Of a stretch of 64,000 bases of DNA, positions 7,929 through 16,462 are shown piece after piece. Numbering within the stretch: position 1 is the first letter of the stretch; the number at the start of each line of letters is the position of its first letter. Below the pieces are notes generated by a model. It worked only from the letters and a program-made list of their open reading frames with translations, did no database searches and was not told the DNA's origin. The position numbers and the translations under genes were made by a program. The DNA comes from Sulfitobacter alexandrii (lineage in GTDB: Bacteria > Pseudomonadota > Alphaproteobacteria > Rhodobacterales > Rhodobacteraceae), in NCBI RefSeq assembly GCF_001886735.1, contig NZ_CP018081.1, forward strand, positions 62,001 through 126,000, written 5' to 3'.

Positions 7929-8705
7929 TCAGAACCCGATGTGGAAGCCACCGTTCACGCTCAGGTGCTGGCCGGTGATATAGGATGCCGCGTTGGACAA
8001 CAGGAAACAGACGGGCTGCGCGACTTCTTCAGGGGTGCTCATCCGTCCCATCGGAATCTGCGCCATATACCTGTCGGCGAATTTTTCAGAGCGGATGGTC
8101 TCAGTCATTGGTGTCTCGACCATTCCGAAACAGACTGAATTGACGTTGATGCGGTAACGGCCCCATTCACGCGCGGCGCTCATTGTCAGGCCCAGAACCC
8201 CGGATTTTGCCGCGCCATAATTGATCTGACCGATGGTGCCGCGACGCCCGGCATCGGATGAGATATTCACGATGGCACGGCGCGCGGCGCTTTCGGGGTC
8301 TTTTTCGACCCGGTCCTTGTAATAGGTCCCCACGGCCTGAAGGCAGGCGAAGACACCGGTGAGGTTCACGTCGATGACCTGTTGCCAGGTGGCCCGGTCC
8401 ATCTTGTGGATCATCGCGGCGCGCACGATCCCGGCGTTGTTCACAAGCCCGTTGATGTCGCCGAATTCGTCGAAGGCGAATTTCACGAGCTTCCCGGGAA
8501 AGTCCGGGTCGGCCACATTCCCCACGATGGCGCGGGCATTGCCACCGATCTGTTCGGCGGTTTCCTTGACGCCGTCCTCGTTCAGATCGTTCACCACGAC
8601 CTTGGCGCCCAGCTCTGCCGACAGCGCCGCCACACCGCGGCCGATACCCTGTCCGGCGCCTGTGACGATAACCACTTGATTGTCCAATGCCATCGGGTTG
8701 ATCAT
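7929..8705 (-). CDS. Short-chain dehydrogenase/reductase
   Basis: 258 aa classical SDR: TGAGQGIG nucleotide-binding loop (15-22), NNAG (89-92), catalytic Ser in NISSDAG (about 150), Y163-x3-K167 (YGAAK), and a C-terminal PVCFLLSNAASYITGQHLSVNGG. Resembles FabG/3-hydroxyacyl-CoA dehydrogenase-like members; NAD(P) preference not decided. ATG at 8705 behind AAGGAGACAG. Its product could act on the hydroxyacyl-CoA or on the carbonyl released by the neighbouring aldolase-like pair. Confidence 0.92.
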   Translation of the reverse strand: MINPMALDNQVVIVTGAGQGIGRGVAALSAELGAKVVVNDLNEDGVKETAEQIGGNARAIVGNVADPDFPGKLVKFAFDEFGDINGLVNNAGIVRAAMIHKMDRATWQQVIDVNLTGVFACLQAVGTYYKDRVEKDPESAARRAIVNISSDAGRRGTIGQINYGAAKSGVLGLTMSAAREWGRYRINVNSVCFGMVETPMTETIRSEKFADRYMAQIPMGRMSTPEEVAQPVCFLLSNAASYITGQHLSVNGGFHIGF

Positions 8706-8765
8706 TTCTGTCTCCTTTTGTCCTTCGTTTGTTTGGTCTCGCTCACCATCGGTTCACTCAGGTGG

Positions 8766-9179
8766 TCACGACGGTGGTGCGAGCCGCTTGATCACGGCAT
8801 CGCCATGGGCCAGATGGTGCCCGTCCTGATTGAAGATCTCGCCCTGTACAAAAACCAGTTTGCGTCCGCCCCCGACAATGCGCGCGCGGGCCGTCAGCGT
8901 GTCTCCTTCGGTCGCCGGGGCGACGAAACTGGTGGTAAGCGAAAGCGTAAGGCAGCGATGACCTGGGCGGCCATCCCCCGCGTAGGCCGCGCAAAAGGTG
9001 ACCGCGTTGTCCAGCATGGTCGCGTAGACACCGCCATGCACCGAAAAAGCGCCGTTCAGGTGATCGCGTCCGATGGCCAACCGCAGCTCGGCTTTGCCAT
9101 CGGACCACGAGACGAAGCGCACGCCGAGCAATGCGTTGAACGGGGCGGGGATGTCCGGTCTGCCGTCTTGTGCGCTCAT
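8766..9179 (-). CDS. PaaI-type hot-dog thioesterase
   Basis: 137 aa, single hot-dog domain. The PaaI/4HBT signature is visible: HLNGAFSVHGGVYATMLDNA, with H48-G49-G50 and the acidic residue D57, followed by SLTTSFVAPATEGDTLTARARIV. Members hydrolyse stalled or toxic acyl-CoAs to free CoA. It starts right after the transporter gene and is followed by the SDR, so it belongs to the same transcript. Confidence 0.88.
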   Translation of the reverse strand: MSAQDGRPDIPAPFNALLGVRFVSWSDGKAELRLAIGRDHLNGAFSVHGGVYATMLDNAVTFCAAYAGDGRPGHRCLTLSLTTSFVAPATEGDTLTARARIVGGGRKLVFVQGEIFNQDGHHLAHGDAVIKRLAPPS

Positions 9180-9180
9180 A

Positions 9181-11147
9181 TTACGCTGTCTCCTGCTTGG
9201 CCGAGACCATCACCAAAGCGACAGCCACTGCCGCCATAGCGGCACCTGCGCCCACCGCGCCGAGGATCGGAACCGCCAGACCCGCGTTCGAGGGAAAGGC
9301 GAAGGCCAGACCGGCAATACCAAGAAGGACGCGGGCGATTGTTCCTGGCAGTCCGGTTTCGATCCGCCCGACGCCAAACAGATACCCCTGAATACCGGCG
9401 CAGATCAGCAGAATGCCGAGACCGGCGCGCAGAACCGTAAGCAGGCTTTCGAGTGGACCGGCTTGCAGGATGAACGCCGGATCAAGGACGAAGAAGAAGG
9501 GAATTATATAGACGATGCTTCCAAGCTTCATCGCTTCGAAGGCCGTCGCAAAGGGTTTGGCCTGGGCGATGGCCGCCGCGGCGAAAGCCGCGAGCGCGAC
9601 GGGGGGGTGATATAGCTCAGCATGCTCCAGTAAAGGATAAATAAATGGACGCCGATCGGATCGAGCCCGCCGGCGACCAGGGCGGGTGCCAGCGACACCG
9701 CCAGAATCACATAGGCGGCGGTCACGGTCATGCCCATTCCAAGAATGAAACTGGTCAAAGCCCCCAGCAGCAGAAGCAGAAAGATGTTGCCGCCCGCGAT
9801 GAACAGCAGATCGTTCGAGATCGTCCCGGACATCCCGGTCACCGCCAGTCCGCCGACGATCAGCCCGACCGCCGCAAGAATGGCAACAAGTTCGACGAAC
9901 AACTGTCCCGTGGCGATCAGAAAATTCATCAGCTCCTTTCGCCCCCAGCGTGATTTTGAGAGCAGCTGGTTCAGGACAAGAAGCAGCGCGGTCGCATAGA
10001 ATGGAGCGATCGCCTCGCGCTTGAGGTAGAGCAACATCCAGATCAGCAGCCCGAAGACGGCGAGAAAGTACCAGCCTTCGCGCAGCACCTTGCCGATCCT
10101 GGGAAGGTCGGCGCGCGGAACGCCTTTCAGTCCGTTGCGCGCCGAGTATGCGTCGATTTGTGCGAACAGGCCGAAAAAGTAGAACAGCGAAGGAAGCACC
10201 GCCGCCACAACGATGTTGGTGTAGTCGGTCGCCAGGAATGTCGCCATGACAAAGGCCGTGGCGCCCATGATAGGGGGCATCAGCACCGCCCCCGTCGACG
10301 CCGCCGCTTCGATCCCCGCCGCATAAGTGGGCCTGAACCCCACCTTTTTCATCGCTGGAATGGTAATTGATCCGGTCGTCAGCACATTGGTGATCACGCT
10401 GCCGCTCATCGAACCGGTCAGCCCGCTGGTCAGAACTCCTACCTTGGCCGGCCCGCCCCGGACATTTCCGAGCGCGGCAAAGGCGATGTCGATAAAAAAC
10501 GGACCTGCGCCGGTATGTTGCATCGCAACGCCGAAGATCATGAACCCCACGACAAGATTGACAAAGCTGCGCATCGGTATGCCCAGCACACTTTCGCCGC
10601 TCATCGCGTGGAAGATCGCCGTTTCGACGGGCGAGCGCTGGAAGCCCTGGATCGGGCCGGGCGCATAGTTGGCGATCATGGGGTAGATGGAAAATACCAG
10701 GATTACCGCGAACAGCGTCCAGCCGCCGGTGCGGCGCGCGGCCACGAGCAGCAGGAACCAGAAGGCGAAGCTGGCGATCACGGCATTAAGAGGAGCGGCG
10801 AAATCCCACCCTTTGTTCACCACGCTGCGCCCGTAGTAGGCAAAGAAGGCGCAGGTGATCAGGGCCAGCAGGGCCAGAAAGTAATCCCACCATCGCGTCG
10901 ATCCGTAAGGATCTGACTTTGAACAGGGAAAGACAAGGAACACCAGTGGCAGCGTCAGCAGAAGCATCACGTAGAGGTAGTGAATTTCAAGCAACCGGAC
11001 GTTCATGAAGAAGCCCAGATTGAACAGATGGTTGACCGACGCCGCGGTCAAAAGCAGCGCCGAGACGACGAGCGACCAGCGAACAAACGCGGGCAGGGTG
11101 CCCATACCGGTCGGTTGCGCCGGCGCTTCCTGTGTTTCCTGTGCCAT
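9181..11147 (-). pseudogene. TAXI-type TRAP fused permease (DctQM), frameshifted near its 3' end
   Basis: Start ATG at 11147 (MAQETQEAPAQPT); a TGATG overlap start at 11216 is possible. About 655 aa once one base is restored. Typical fused TRAP permease: N-terminal DctQ-like helices, then GNVRGGPAKVGVLTSGLTGSMSG and TGAVLMPPIMGATAFVMA. Reading breaks in a G7 run (9601-9607, C7 on the coding strand): the frame gives SYITPPSRSRLS and then stops at 9528, whereas a one-base insertion continues as SYITPPVALAAFAAAAIAQ through 9181, the expected family ending. The remainder is undamaged, so this is either a single real slippage, a recent inactivation or a sequencing error. Confidence 0.82.
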
Positions 11148-11215
11148 GCCCGTATTCCAGTTTTGTGCTGCGTTGCTTTGTGCAAGGCGCCTGTGGGGCG
11201 CCGCGCTGTGTCGCA

Positions 11216-12361
11216 TCAGCGGAAAAAGACTTCGTGGCCGGCCGCTTCCAGTGCGTCGGCACGGGCTTTCATCCATGCAGCGGCAAATTCTTCTTCACCC
11301 TCTGGAGCGTCCCCGACAAATGTGCCCCAGGCCCGCAAGAGCACCTCTTGCCGTTCCACCAATTTGTCCTGGTTTGCCTGGGCTTCCGGTGTCCACAGAC
11401 CCTTTTCCTTGAAGTAGGCAACGCTGCCATCGCTCCATGGCATCACCCAAGACAGGATCTGGCGATCAATCGCATACGCATTGGCACCGGGGGCGGCATC
11501 CTTGTAATCGTCGAACCCTGCGTCAAGCGCGGCTACGATGTTGCGCACCTCGGTGGAATCCTGATCGGAGTTAGTGACCAGGATCGGATAGGGGTACTGC
11601 GCCATGGGCAGTGGGGAGGCAGGGTCGATGCCCGGCCCCACAGACACCATATGCGGTGTCACGAAGGGCGTTACGCTGGTGTAGCGTTCCCATGCTTCTG
11701 TCTGGTCCGCGGGTGTTTCAAGCCATTTCAGGCCGCGCGGGCTTGACTCGATCTGGTAGTTTACGGTGGTCGTCGTCAGTGCAAAGGCGGCATCCACACG
11801 GTCTTCGAGAATGCCCTGGAGCGTGTTCACATAGCCCGAGAATTCCACTGCCTCCACGTCGTCCCATGTCAGGTCCGCAAAGGCCAGCAGCCCCTCCATG
11901 TTGACATCGATCGCCGGCGAACTGACGGCGCGACCGACCCGTTTGCCCTTGAGGTCCGTAATCGTCTCGATGCCGGCATCGGCCGCGACGGCGACACCCA
12001 GACCGTAGTCGCCGACAGCCTGAAGCACCGCGCGGATCGGCTGCGGGCCCCATTCAGGCGCAGCAAAAAGGAAAACCCCTTCGGCAGCGAAATAGGAGGC
12101 GATGCCGCACAGGCAATAATCGACCGTCCCGTTTTTGAGCGGCGTCATCCGCGAGACGTCGTTTCGCCCCGGAAGCACGCGGACCGTCGATCCGTATTTG
12201 CTGCGCATCATGTTGCCGATGGCTATGGAATGCGCATGACCGGCCGATCCCGTGTCATAGGCCGACCAAGCGATCACGTCAGGCAGATCGATGTCTTGCG
12301 CGCCAGCCGAGGTGGCCATTGCCAGGCATGCGGCAGCGATCCCGGTTATCTTGAACTTCAT
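11216..12361 (-). CDS. TAXI-family TRAP substrate-binding protein
   Basis: 381 aa from ATG 12361, preceded by AAGGAGGAGAATATC. Sec signal peptide of about 21 residues ending in SAGA. TAXI features: SAYDTGSAGHAHSIAIGNMM near the mature N-terminus, then a central DLKGKRVGRAVSSPAIDVN. The gene precedes the fused permease, as expected for a two-gene TAXI-TRAP system. Its ligand is probably the substrate of the ACAD and aldolase genes of the same transcript. Confidence 0.88.
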   Translation of the reverse strand: MKFKITGIAAACLAMATSAGAQDIDLPDVIAWSAYDTGSAGHAHSIAIGNMMRSKYGSTVRVLPGRNDVSRMTPLKNGTVDYCLCGIASYFAAEGVFLFAAPEWGPQPIRAVLQAVGDYGLGVAVAADAGIETITDLKGKRVGRAVSSPAIDVNMEGLLAFADLTWDDVEAVEFSGYVNTLQGILEDRVDAAFALTTTTVNYQIESSPRGLKWLETPADQTEAWERYTSVTPFVTPHMVSVGPGIDPASPLPMAQYPYPILVTNSDQDSTEVRNIVAALDAGFDDYKDAAPGANAYAIDRQILSWVMPWSDGSVAYFKEKGLWTPEAQANQDKLVERQEVLLRAWGTFVGDAPEGEEEFAAAWMKARADALEAAGHEVFFR

Positions 12362-12410
12362 GATATTCTCCTCCTTGTTGGTCGTTGGTCCCGGGTGGCG
12401 CCCATTCAGA

Positions 12411-13637
12411 TCAAAGCTCTGAAAACGCGACATCCTTGTCGACGCGTATTTCAGGCGGCAGCCCGAGAATGCGTTCGCCAATGATCGTGCGCTGGATCTC
12501 GTCCGATCCCCCCGCGATCCGGTTGCCCGGCGCGGTCAGGTATTCGTTTCGCCAGCGCGCCACGTCATCCCCGACCTTGGCTGATATGCCCGCCGAAGTT
12601 CCCGCCAGATCCATCCCGAAAGCGCCCATTTCCTGCCGCAGCTTGCCCAGCAACAGCTTGCCGATCGAGCCCTCTTCACCCGGTGCCTGGCCGCGCGAAA
12701 GCGACGTCATGACCCGGTAAGAGGTGAATTCCAGTCCGCGTTGACGCGCGATGAAATCGGCAATGCGCGCGCGCACCTCGTCGTCCTCGATGGCCGGGCG
12801 ACCGTTCCGTTCGACACGGGTAGCCAGATCAATCAATTCCTCGGCCCGCGCACCGCCACTGGCCCGGCCGACGGAAATACTGAACCGTTCGTTCATGAGT
12901 GTGGTCAGCGCCACTTTCCACCCTTCGGATACACCGCCCAAGCGGGCGCTGTCTGGCACGCGCAGGTTGTCGATGAACACTTCGTTGAAACTGGAGCTGC
13001 CCGAAATCTGGCGAATAGGACGGGTTTCGATGGCCGGGTCGGACATGTCCACAAGGAACATGGTCATTCCCTTGTGCTTGGGCACCTGTGGATCGGTGCG
13101 CGCCAGCAGGATGCCGTGAGTGGAATAATGCGCCCCCGAGGTCCAAACCTTCTGACCGGAGATCACCCATTCGTCGTCTTCGCGGCGTGCACGGGTGCGG
13201 ATACCGGCCAAATCGGACCCGGCGGCGGGTTCGGAAAAAAGTTGGCACCAGATGTCTTCGCCCGTGAGAGCCCGGGGCAGGAATCTTGTTTTCTGGTCTT
13301 CGGTGCCGTGGATCATGACCGTAGGCCCGACCAGCCCGATCCCGATCAGAAAGACGTTGGGCGGGACGGCGTAGCGCCCTTCCTCTTGATTCCAGATCAC
13401 TTGCTCGATCGGAGTGGCGTCACGCCCACCGAAAGCACGGGGCCATGTCAGCCCCGCCCAGCCTGCGTCGGCCTTTCGTGCCTGCCAGTCGCGCGCACGG
13501 GCAACTTCGTCGGCGTCGCGGGCCATGAAATGGTCCTGGGCCTTTTCGCTTCCATTGCGGCGGGTCGCGGTGGCATCAAGCCAGTCGCGCGCCTTGGCGC
13601 GGAACGCGGCTTCTTCCGGGCTGTCGCTGAAATCCAT
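12411..13637 (-). CDS. Acyl-CoA dehydrogenase, larger subunit of a ChsE/FadE-like pair
   Basis: 408 aa from ATG 13637 (a GTG lies 6 bp upstream). Seen: FSEPAAGSDLAGI, WVISGQKVWTSGAHY, and the C-terminal APGNRIAGGSDEIQRTIIGERILGL, shown here in two blocks with Gly at the EGT position. A helix-G Glu is present (TLMNERFSI, near residue 250), so this chain can carry the base. Length, motif style and the directly upstream 370-aa partner are those of FadE26/27- and FadE28/29-type heterotetramers that handle cholesterol side chains. The substrate here need not be a steroid. Confidence 0.9.
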   Translation of the reverse strand: MDFSDSPEEAAFRAKARDWLDATATRRNGSEKAQDHFMARDADEVARARDWQARKADAGWAGLTWPRAFGGRDATPIEQVIWNQEEGRYAVPPNVFLIGIGLVGPTVMIHGTEDQKTRFLPRALTGEDIWCQLFSEPAAGSDLAGIRTRARREDDEWVISGQKVWTSGAHYSTHGILLARTDPQVPKHKGMTMFLVDMSDPAIETRPIRQISGSSSFNEVFIDNLRVPDSARLGGVSEGWKVALTTLMNERFSISVGRASGGARAEELIDLATRVERNGRPAIEDDEVRARIADFIARQRGLEFTSYRVMTSLSRGQAPGEEGSIGKLLLGKLRQEMGAFGMDLAGTSAGISAKVGDDVARWRNEYLTAPGNRIAGGSDEIQRTIIGERILGLPPEIRVDKDVAFSEL

Positions 13638-13653
13638 CTGCACTTTGTCCTTG

Positions 13654-14766
13654 TCAGTTCGCGGCCCTTTGGCCGTCCGCCAGATTGCAAAGCAGCCGCT
13701 CGCGCCACAAATCGGCCAGGCCGAGTTCGGCCTTCAACTGCCATCCTCGCCGCAGAAACAAATGCGGGTCGGCCGCCCAGGTGAACCCGATCCCACCGTG
13801 AAGCTGCACCGATTCCTCAGTGGTGAATTGCACTGCATCGAGAGCCGCGAGGCGTGCTACCGCCGCCGCTTCGGACAGCCGTTCATCCCCGCTCGCCAGC
13901 GCCCAGGCGCCGAAAAAAGCATTGGACCGTGCCAGCTCGATCTTGGCGAACATGTCCGCGAGCCGGTGCTTGACCGCCTGAAAACTGCCGATCTGGCGTC
14001 CGAACGCCTGCCGCTCGCAGGCATAGTCTCTGGTCAGGAAAAGCGCCCGCTCGGCCAGGCCGATCTGTTCGAAGGCGGCCAACACTGCGGCGCCGTCCAG
14101 AAGAGTCCGGATCGCTGCGGGATCGGACCCGGGAAGCAGTTCAACCGGCGTGTCGTGAAAGACGATCTCGGACGTCGGACGGGTGCGGTCGATCGCATCC
14201 AGCGCGCTGATCGACACCGAGGGGTCCGAAAGATCCGCCAGATAAAGGCGCGCGGTGCCGCCTTCGTCCAGGGCGGCGACGATCGCGAATGACGCATCGG
14301 ATGCGAACGAAACTGGCGATTTCCGTCCCGAAAGGCGATCCTGCAGCACTTTTGCCGAGACCCGTTCCGGTGCAGACCCTCCATCCTCGGCAAGCGCGAC
14401 GGTAACGATCATGCGGCCTTCGGCGATCCGGGGAAGCAGATTTTCCCTTTGGCTTTGCGTGCCCAAGTCCTGAATCGCGGGGATCGCCAGGCCAAGAACC
14501 GGGCCAAAAGGTATGGCGGCCAGGCTACGGCCGATCTCTTCGGCGACAATGGCCAGTTCGATCGCCCCCATCGCCGCCCCCCCGTAGTCTTCGGCAATTG
14601 CAAGGCCCAGCCATCCGCCGTCCGCCAAGGCGGTCCAGGTTGCGGAATCGAACCCGTCGGCAGCCTCAAGACAGTCATGCGCCACCGCGAGAGTGGCGTG
14701 ATCGCTCAGCATTCGTGCCAGCGTGTCGCGTATGGCATCGTGTTCGTCGGAAAAGCCGAAATTCAT
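13654..14766 (-). CDS. Acyl-CoA dehydrogenase, smaller subunit of a ChsE/FadE-like pair
   Basis: 370 aa. N-terminal EHDAIRDTLARMLSDH and YGGAAMGAIEL are clear, but the middle beta domain is divergent and the C-terminus reads QLHGGIGFTWAADPHLFLRR with no EGT-like motif, as in FadE27/FadE29-type subunits. No obvious catalytic Glu remains at either usual place. First gene of the minus-strand operon; 16 bp separate it from its presumed partner at 13637. Confidence 0.88.
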   Translation of the reverse strand: MNFGFSDEHDAIRDTLARMLSDHATLAVAHDCLEAADGFDSATWTALADGGWLGLAIAEDYGGAAMGAIELAIVAEEIGRSLAAIPFGPVLGLAIPAIQDLGTQSQRENLLPRIAEGRMIVTVALAEDGGSAPERVSAKVLQDRLSGRKSPVSFASDASFAIVAALDEGGTARLYLADLSDPSVSISALDAIDRTRPTSEIVFHDTPVELLPGSDPAAIRTLLDGAAVLAAFEQIGLAERALFLTRDYACERQAFGRQIGSFQAVKHRLADMFAKIELARSNAFFGAWALASGDERLSEAAAVARLAALDAVQFTTEESVQLHGGIGFTWAADPHLFLRRGWQLKAELGLADLWRERLLCNLADGQRAAN

Positions 14767-14867
14767 GCTGGTCCTCTTCGGGTCATGGCATTTGGCGCCT
14801 GTTCACAAAAAGGTAAGGTACGCGTTCGGTATGTCCCAAACGCTATCCGGCACCAGCCGCGTAAAAC

Positions 14868-14877
14868 CACATATGTG
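14868..14877. promoter_or_regulatory. CACATATGTG palindrome, site 1
   Basis: Perfect 10-bp palindrome about 105 bp upstream of the 14766 start. The same sequence recurs in front of three other operons (20169, 22075, and 40919 with one change). Candidate operator of a shared regulator, possibly the IclR protein encoded at 15598. Confidence 0.5.
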
Positions 14878-14934
14878 CTGTGGCGTGGAAAAAGGGGCCA
14901 CTGGAGCGAAGAATGCGATTCATCAAGAATGTGC

Positions 14935-14975
14935 TCAATCGACGTGAAAGCCGCAAAAACGAGGCAGTCGATTGA
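14935..14975. repeat. 9-bp inverted repeat in divergent promoter region
   Basis: TCAATCGAC (14935-14943) and GTCGATTGA (14967-14975) are perfect inverted copies 23 bp apart. Could be a bipartite operator or a transcript hairpin; not seen elsewhere in the window. Confidence 0.4.
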
Positions 14976-15086
14976 TTGCTGCGGAGCTTGCCGCCTAACG
15001 TGAAGGAACCGGGGCGTGTTCCGGGCGCAGGACAGATGTGGCCGAACCCTCTCAGAAAATGGAACTGATCAAGGGAATTGTGCGAA

Positions 15087-15569
15087 ATGGAAACTGTAGG
15101 ACTCGGGTTTTGTTATGAAGATTTGCCAGTGGGGCGCAGGTTTCGGACCATTGGCCGCACCGTCACCGAAACCGATATCACGAATTTTGTAAGTGTTACC
15201 GGCATGCTTGAGGTCTTGTTCATCAATCGTGACTTCCGAGAGAAGGAATCCAATATCCCCGGTTTCGCCGCGCCCGGTGCGCTGGTCTATACCTTTATGG
15301 AAGGGCTCTTGACCCAATCCACAATGCAACATACCGGCTTTGCCTTTCTGGACATGGAACTGAAGGTCATGGGGCCCACATTTGCCGGGGACACCATCCA
15401 TTGTGAGGTCGAGGTAACAGAATCGCGCCGGTCGAAGAGCCGTCCGAACCGCGGATTGGTGCGGACGCGAAACAAGGTGTTCAAGCAAACCGGAGAACAG
15501 GTATTGGAGTATACGCCGTTGCGGATGATCAAGGCCCGCATGACGGATAAAGAGCCAGGAAAGGCATAG
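15087..15569 (+). CDS. MaoC-like hot-dog protein lacking the hydratase dyad
   Basis: 160 aa, single MaoC/R-hydratase-type hot-dog domain (FCYEDLPVGRRFRTIGRTVTETDITNF, then GPTFAGDTIHCEVEVTESR). The catalytic motif S-G-D-x-N-P-I-H is replaced by TGMLEVLF (38-45), so both the Asp and the His are missing. The fold call is solid; hydratase activity is doubtful and a thioesterase-like, binding or subunit role is possible. ATG 15087 follows AAGGGA. Encoded opposite the ACAD-pair operon and followed after 28 bp by iclR. Confidence 0.8.
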   Translation: METVGLGFCYEDLPVGRRFRTIGRTVTETDITNFVSVTGMLEVLFINRDFREKESNIPGFAAPGALVYTFMEGLLTQSTMQHTGFAFLDMELKVMGPTFAGDTIHCEVEVTESRRSKSRPNRGLVRTRNKVFKQTGEQVLEYTPLRMIKARMTDKEPGKA

Positions 15570-15597
15570 GGCTGTTCCGGATAGCGGCACTGGAGAC

Positions 15598-16422
15598 ATG
15601 ACTATGAAAACCGCGCAATCTGGCCCAGCCGAAGCCGCCGGGCGCACATCGGAAGGGCCCCGGTCCTTGACGCGTATCCTTGCGTTGTTCGATCTTTTGG
15701 CGCGCTGCAAACGTCACATGTCTCTTTCGGAACTCAGCATCGCGATTGATTGCCCCAAGAGCAGTTTGCTGGTGCTGCTTCGGCCCCTCACCGAGAAGGG
15801 GTATCTGATGCGCGAGGAAGACAATTACTTTCTGGGTCCGAGGATTTTTCAGTTCGCCCAGTCAATTCTGACCAACCACCCGTTCGAATCGGTCCTGCGC
15901 GGGGTGATGAATGATGTGGTTAACCAGACCGGTGAAACCATCCTGTTTGCTGTCCGGGACGGCGAGAAAGTCATTTATTCGTCGGTCATCGAAAGCCCCC
16001 AGCCCGTTCGGTATGTCGCCCAACAGGGGATCAACCGGCCATTGTTCTGTTCGGCATCGGGGCTGGTCATGCTGGCCTTTGACACGCAGCAGGAACTGGA
16101 CGATTATTTTCGGCGCACTGAATTAAAGCCGCTGACGCCTAATTCGATCACCGATGAAAATGAACTGCGCGGGTTAATTTCGGAGATTCGCAAAACCGGG
16201 TATTCCAGTACAGCTGGAACCGCGCATGTAGATGCAGCGGGGTTCGGGGTTCCGGTCTTTCGCGCCGACGGACACTTGGCAGGAGCATTGGTGATTGGTG
16301 CTCCTCTGGAGCGCGCCAAGCGTAACAAGAAGCGATATGTTGCCGCTGCCAAAACGGCCGCTGAACAGCTCTCCCGAGCACTCGGCTATCGTTCGGAGGT
16401 TGGGGAAACCGGCCGGCACTAG
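15598..16422 (+). CDS. IclR-family transcriptional regulator
   Basis: 274 aa. N-terminal winged helix at about 22-85 (SLTRILALFDLLA, MSLSELSIAIDCPKSSLLVLL, EKGYLMREEDNYFLG) and C-terminal IclR effector domain (about 100-265, with GETILFAVRDGEKVIYSSVI, GINRPLFCSASG, GYSSTAGTAHVDAAGFGVPV). IclR proteins often control divergent catabolic operons and bind short AT-centred palindromes; the CACATATGTG site lies 720 bp upstream in the divergent region. No recognition data. Confidence 0.93.
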   Translation: MTMKTAQSGPAEAAGRTSEGPRSLTRILALFDLLARCKRHMSLSELSIAIDCPKSSLLVLLRPLTEKGYLMREEDNYFLGPRIFQFAQSILTNHPFESVLRGVMNDVVNQTGETILFAVRDGEKVIYSSVIESPQPVRYVAQQGINRPLFCSASGLVMLAFDTQQELDDYFRRTELKPLTPNSITDENELRGLISEIRKTGYSSTAGTAHVDAAGFGVPVFRADGHLAGALVIGAPLERAKRNKKRYVAAAKTAAEQLSRALGYRSEVGETGRH

Positions 16423-16432
16423 ACGTGTGCCG

Positions 16433-16461
16433 CCCGCCGTTGTTGTCATTCCGCAGGCGGG
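16433..16461. terminator. Weak hairpin between convergent iclR and ACAD genes
   Basis: CCCGCC (16433-16438) can pair with GGCGGG (16456-16461) over a 17-nt loop in the 40-bp gap between the stops at 16422 and 16463. The stem is short and no clear T run follows. Confidence 0.3.
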
Positions 16462-16462
16462 A

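Larger units (their letters stand above)
14767..15086. promoter_or_regulatory. Divergent promoter region (320 bp) of the ACAD-pair operon and maoC-iclR
   Basis: No gene fits here. The region separates the start at 14766 (-) from 15087 (+). It holds a CACATATGTG palindrome and a 9-bp inverted repeat, listed separately. AAGGGA at 15071 is the ribosome site of the plus-strand gene. I cannot assign -35/-10 boxes with confidence. Confidence 0.6.

Noticed and set aside
9528..9639. Separate small membrane protein at 9181-9531 (116 codons)
   Set aside because: Its sequence is the missing C-terminus of the TRAP permease once the frameshift is repaired, not an independent gene.
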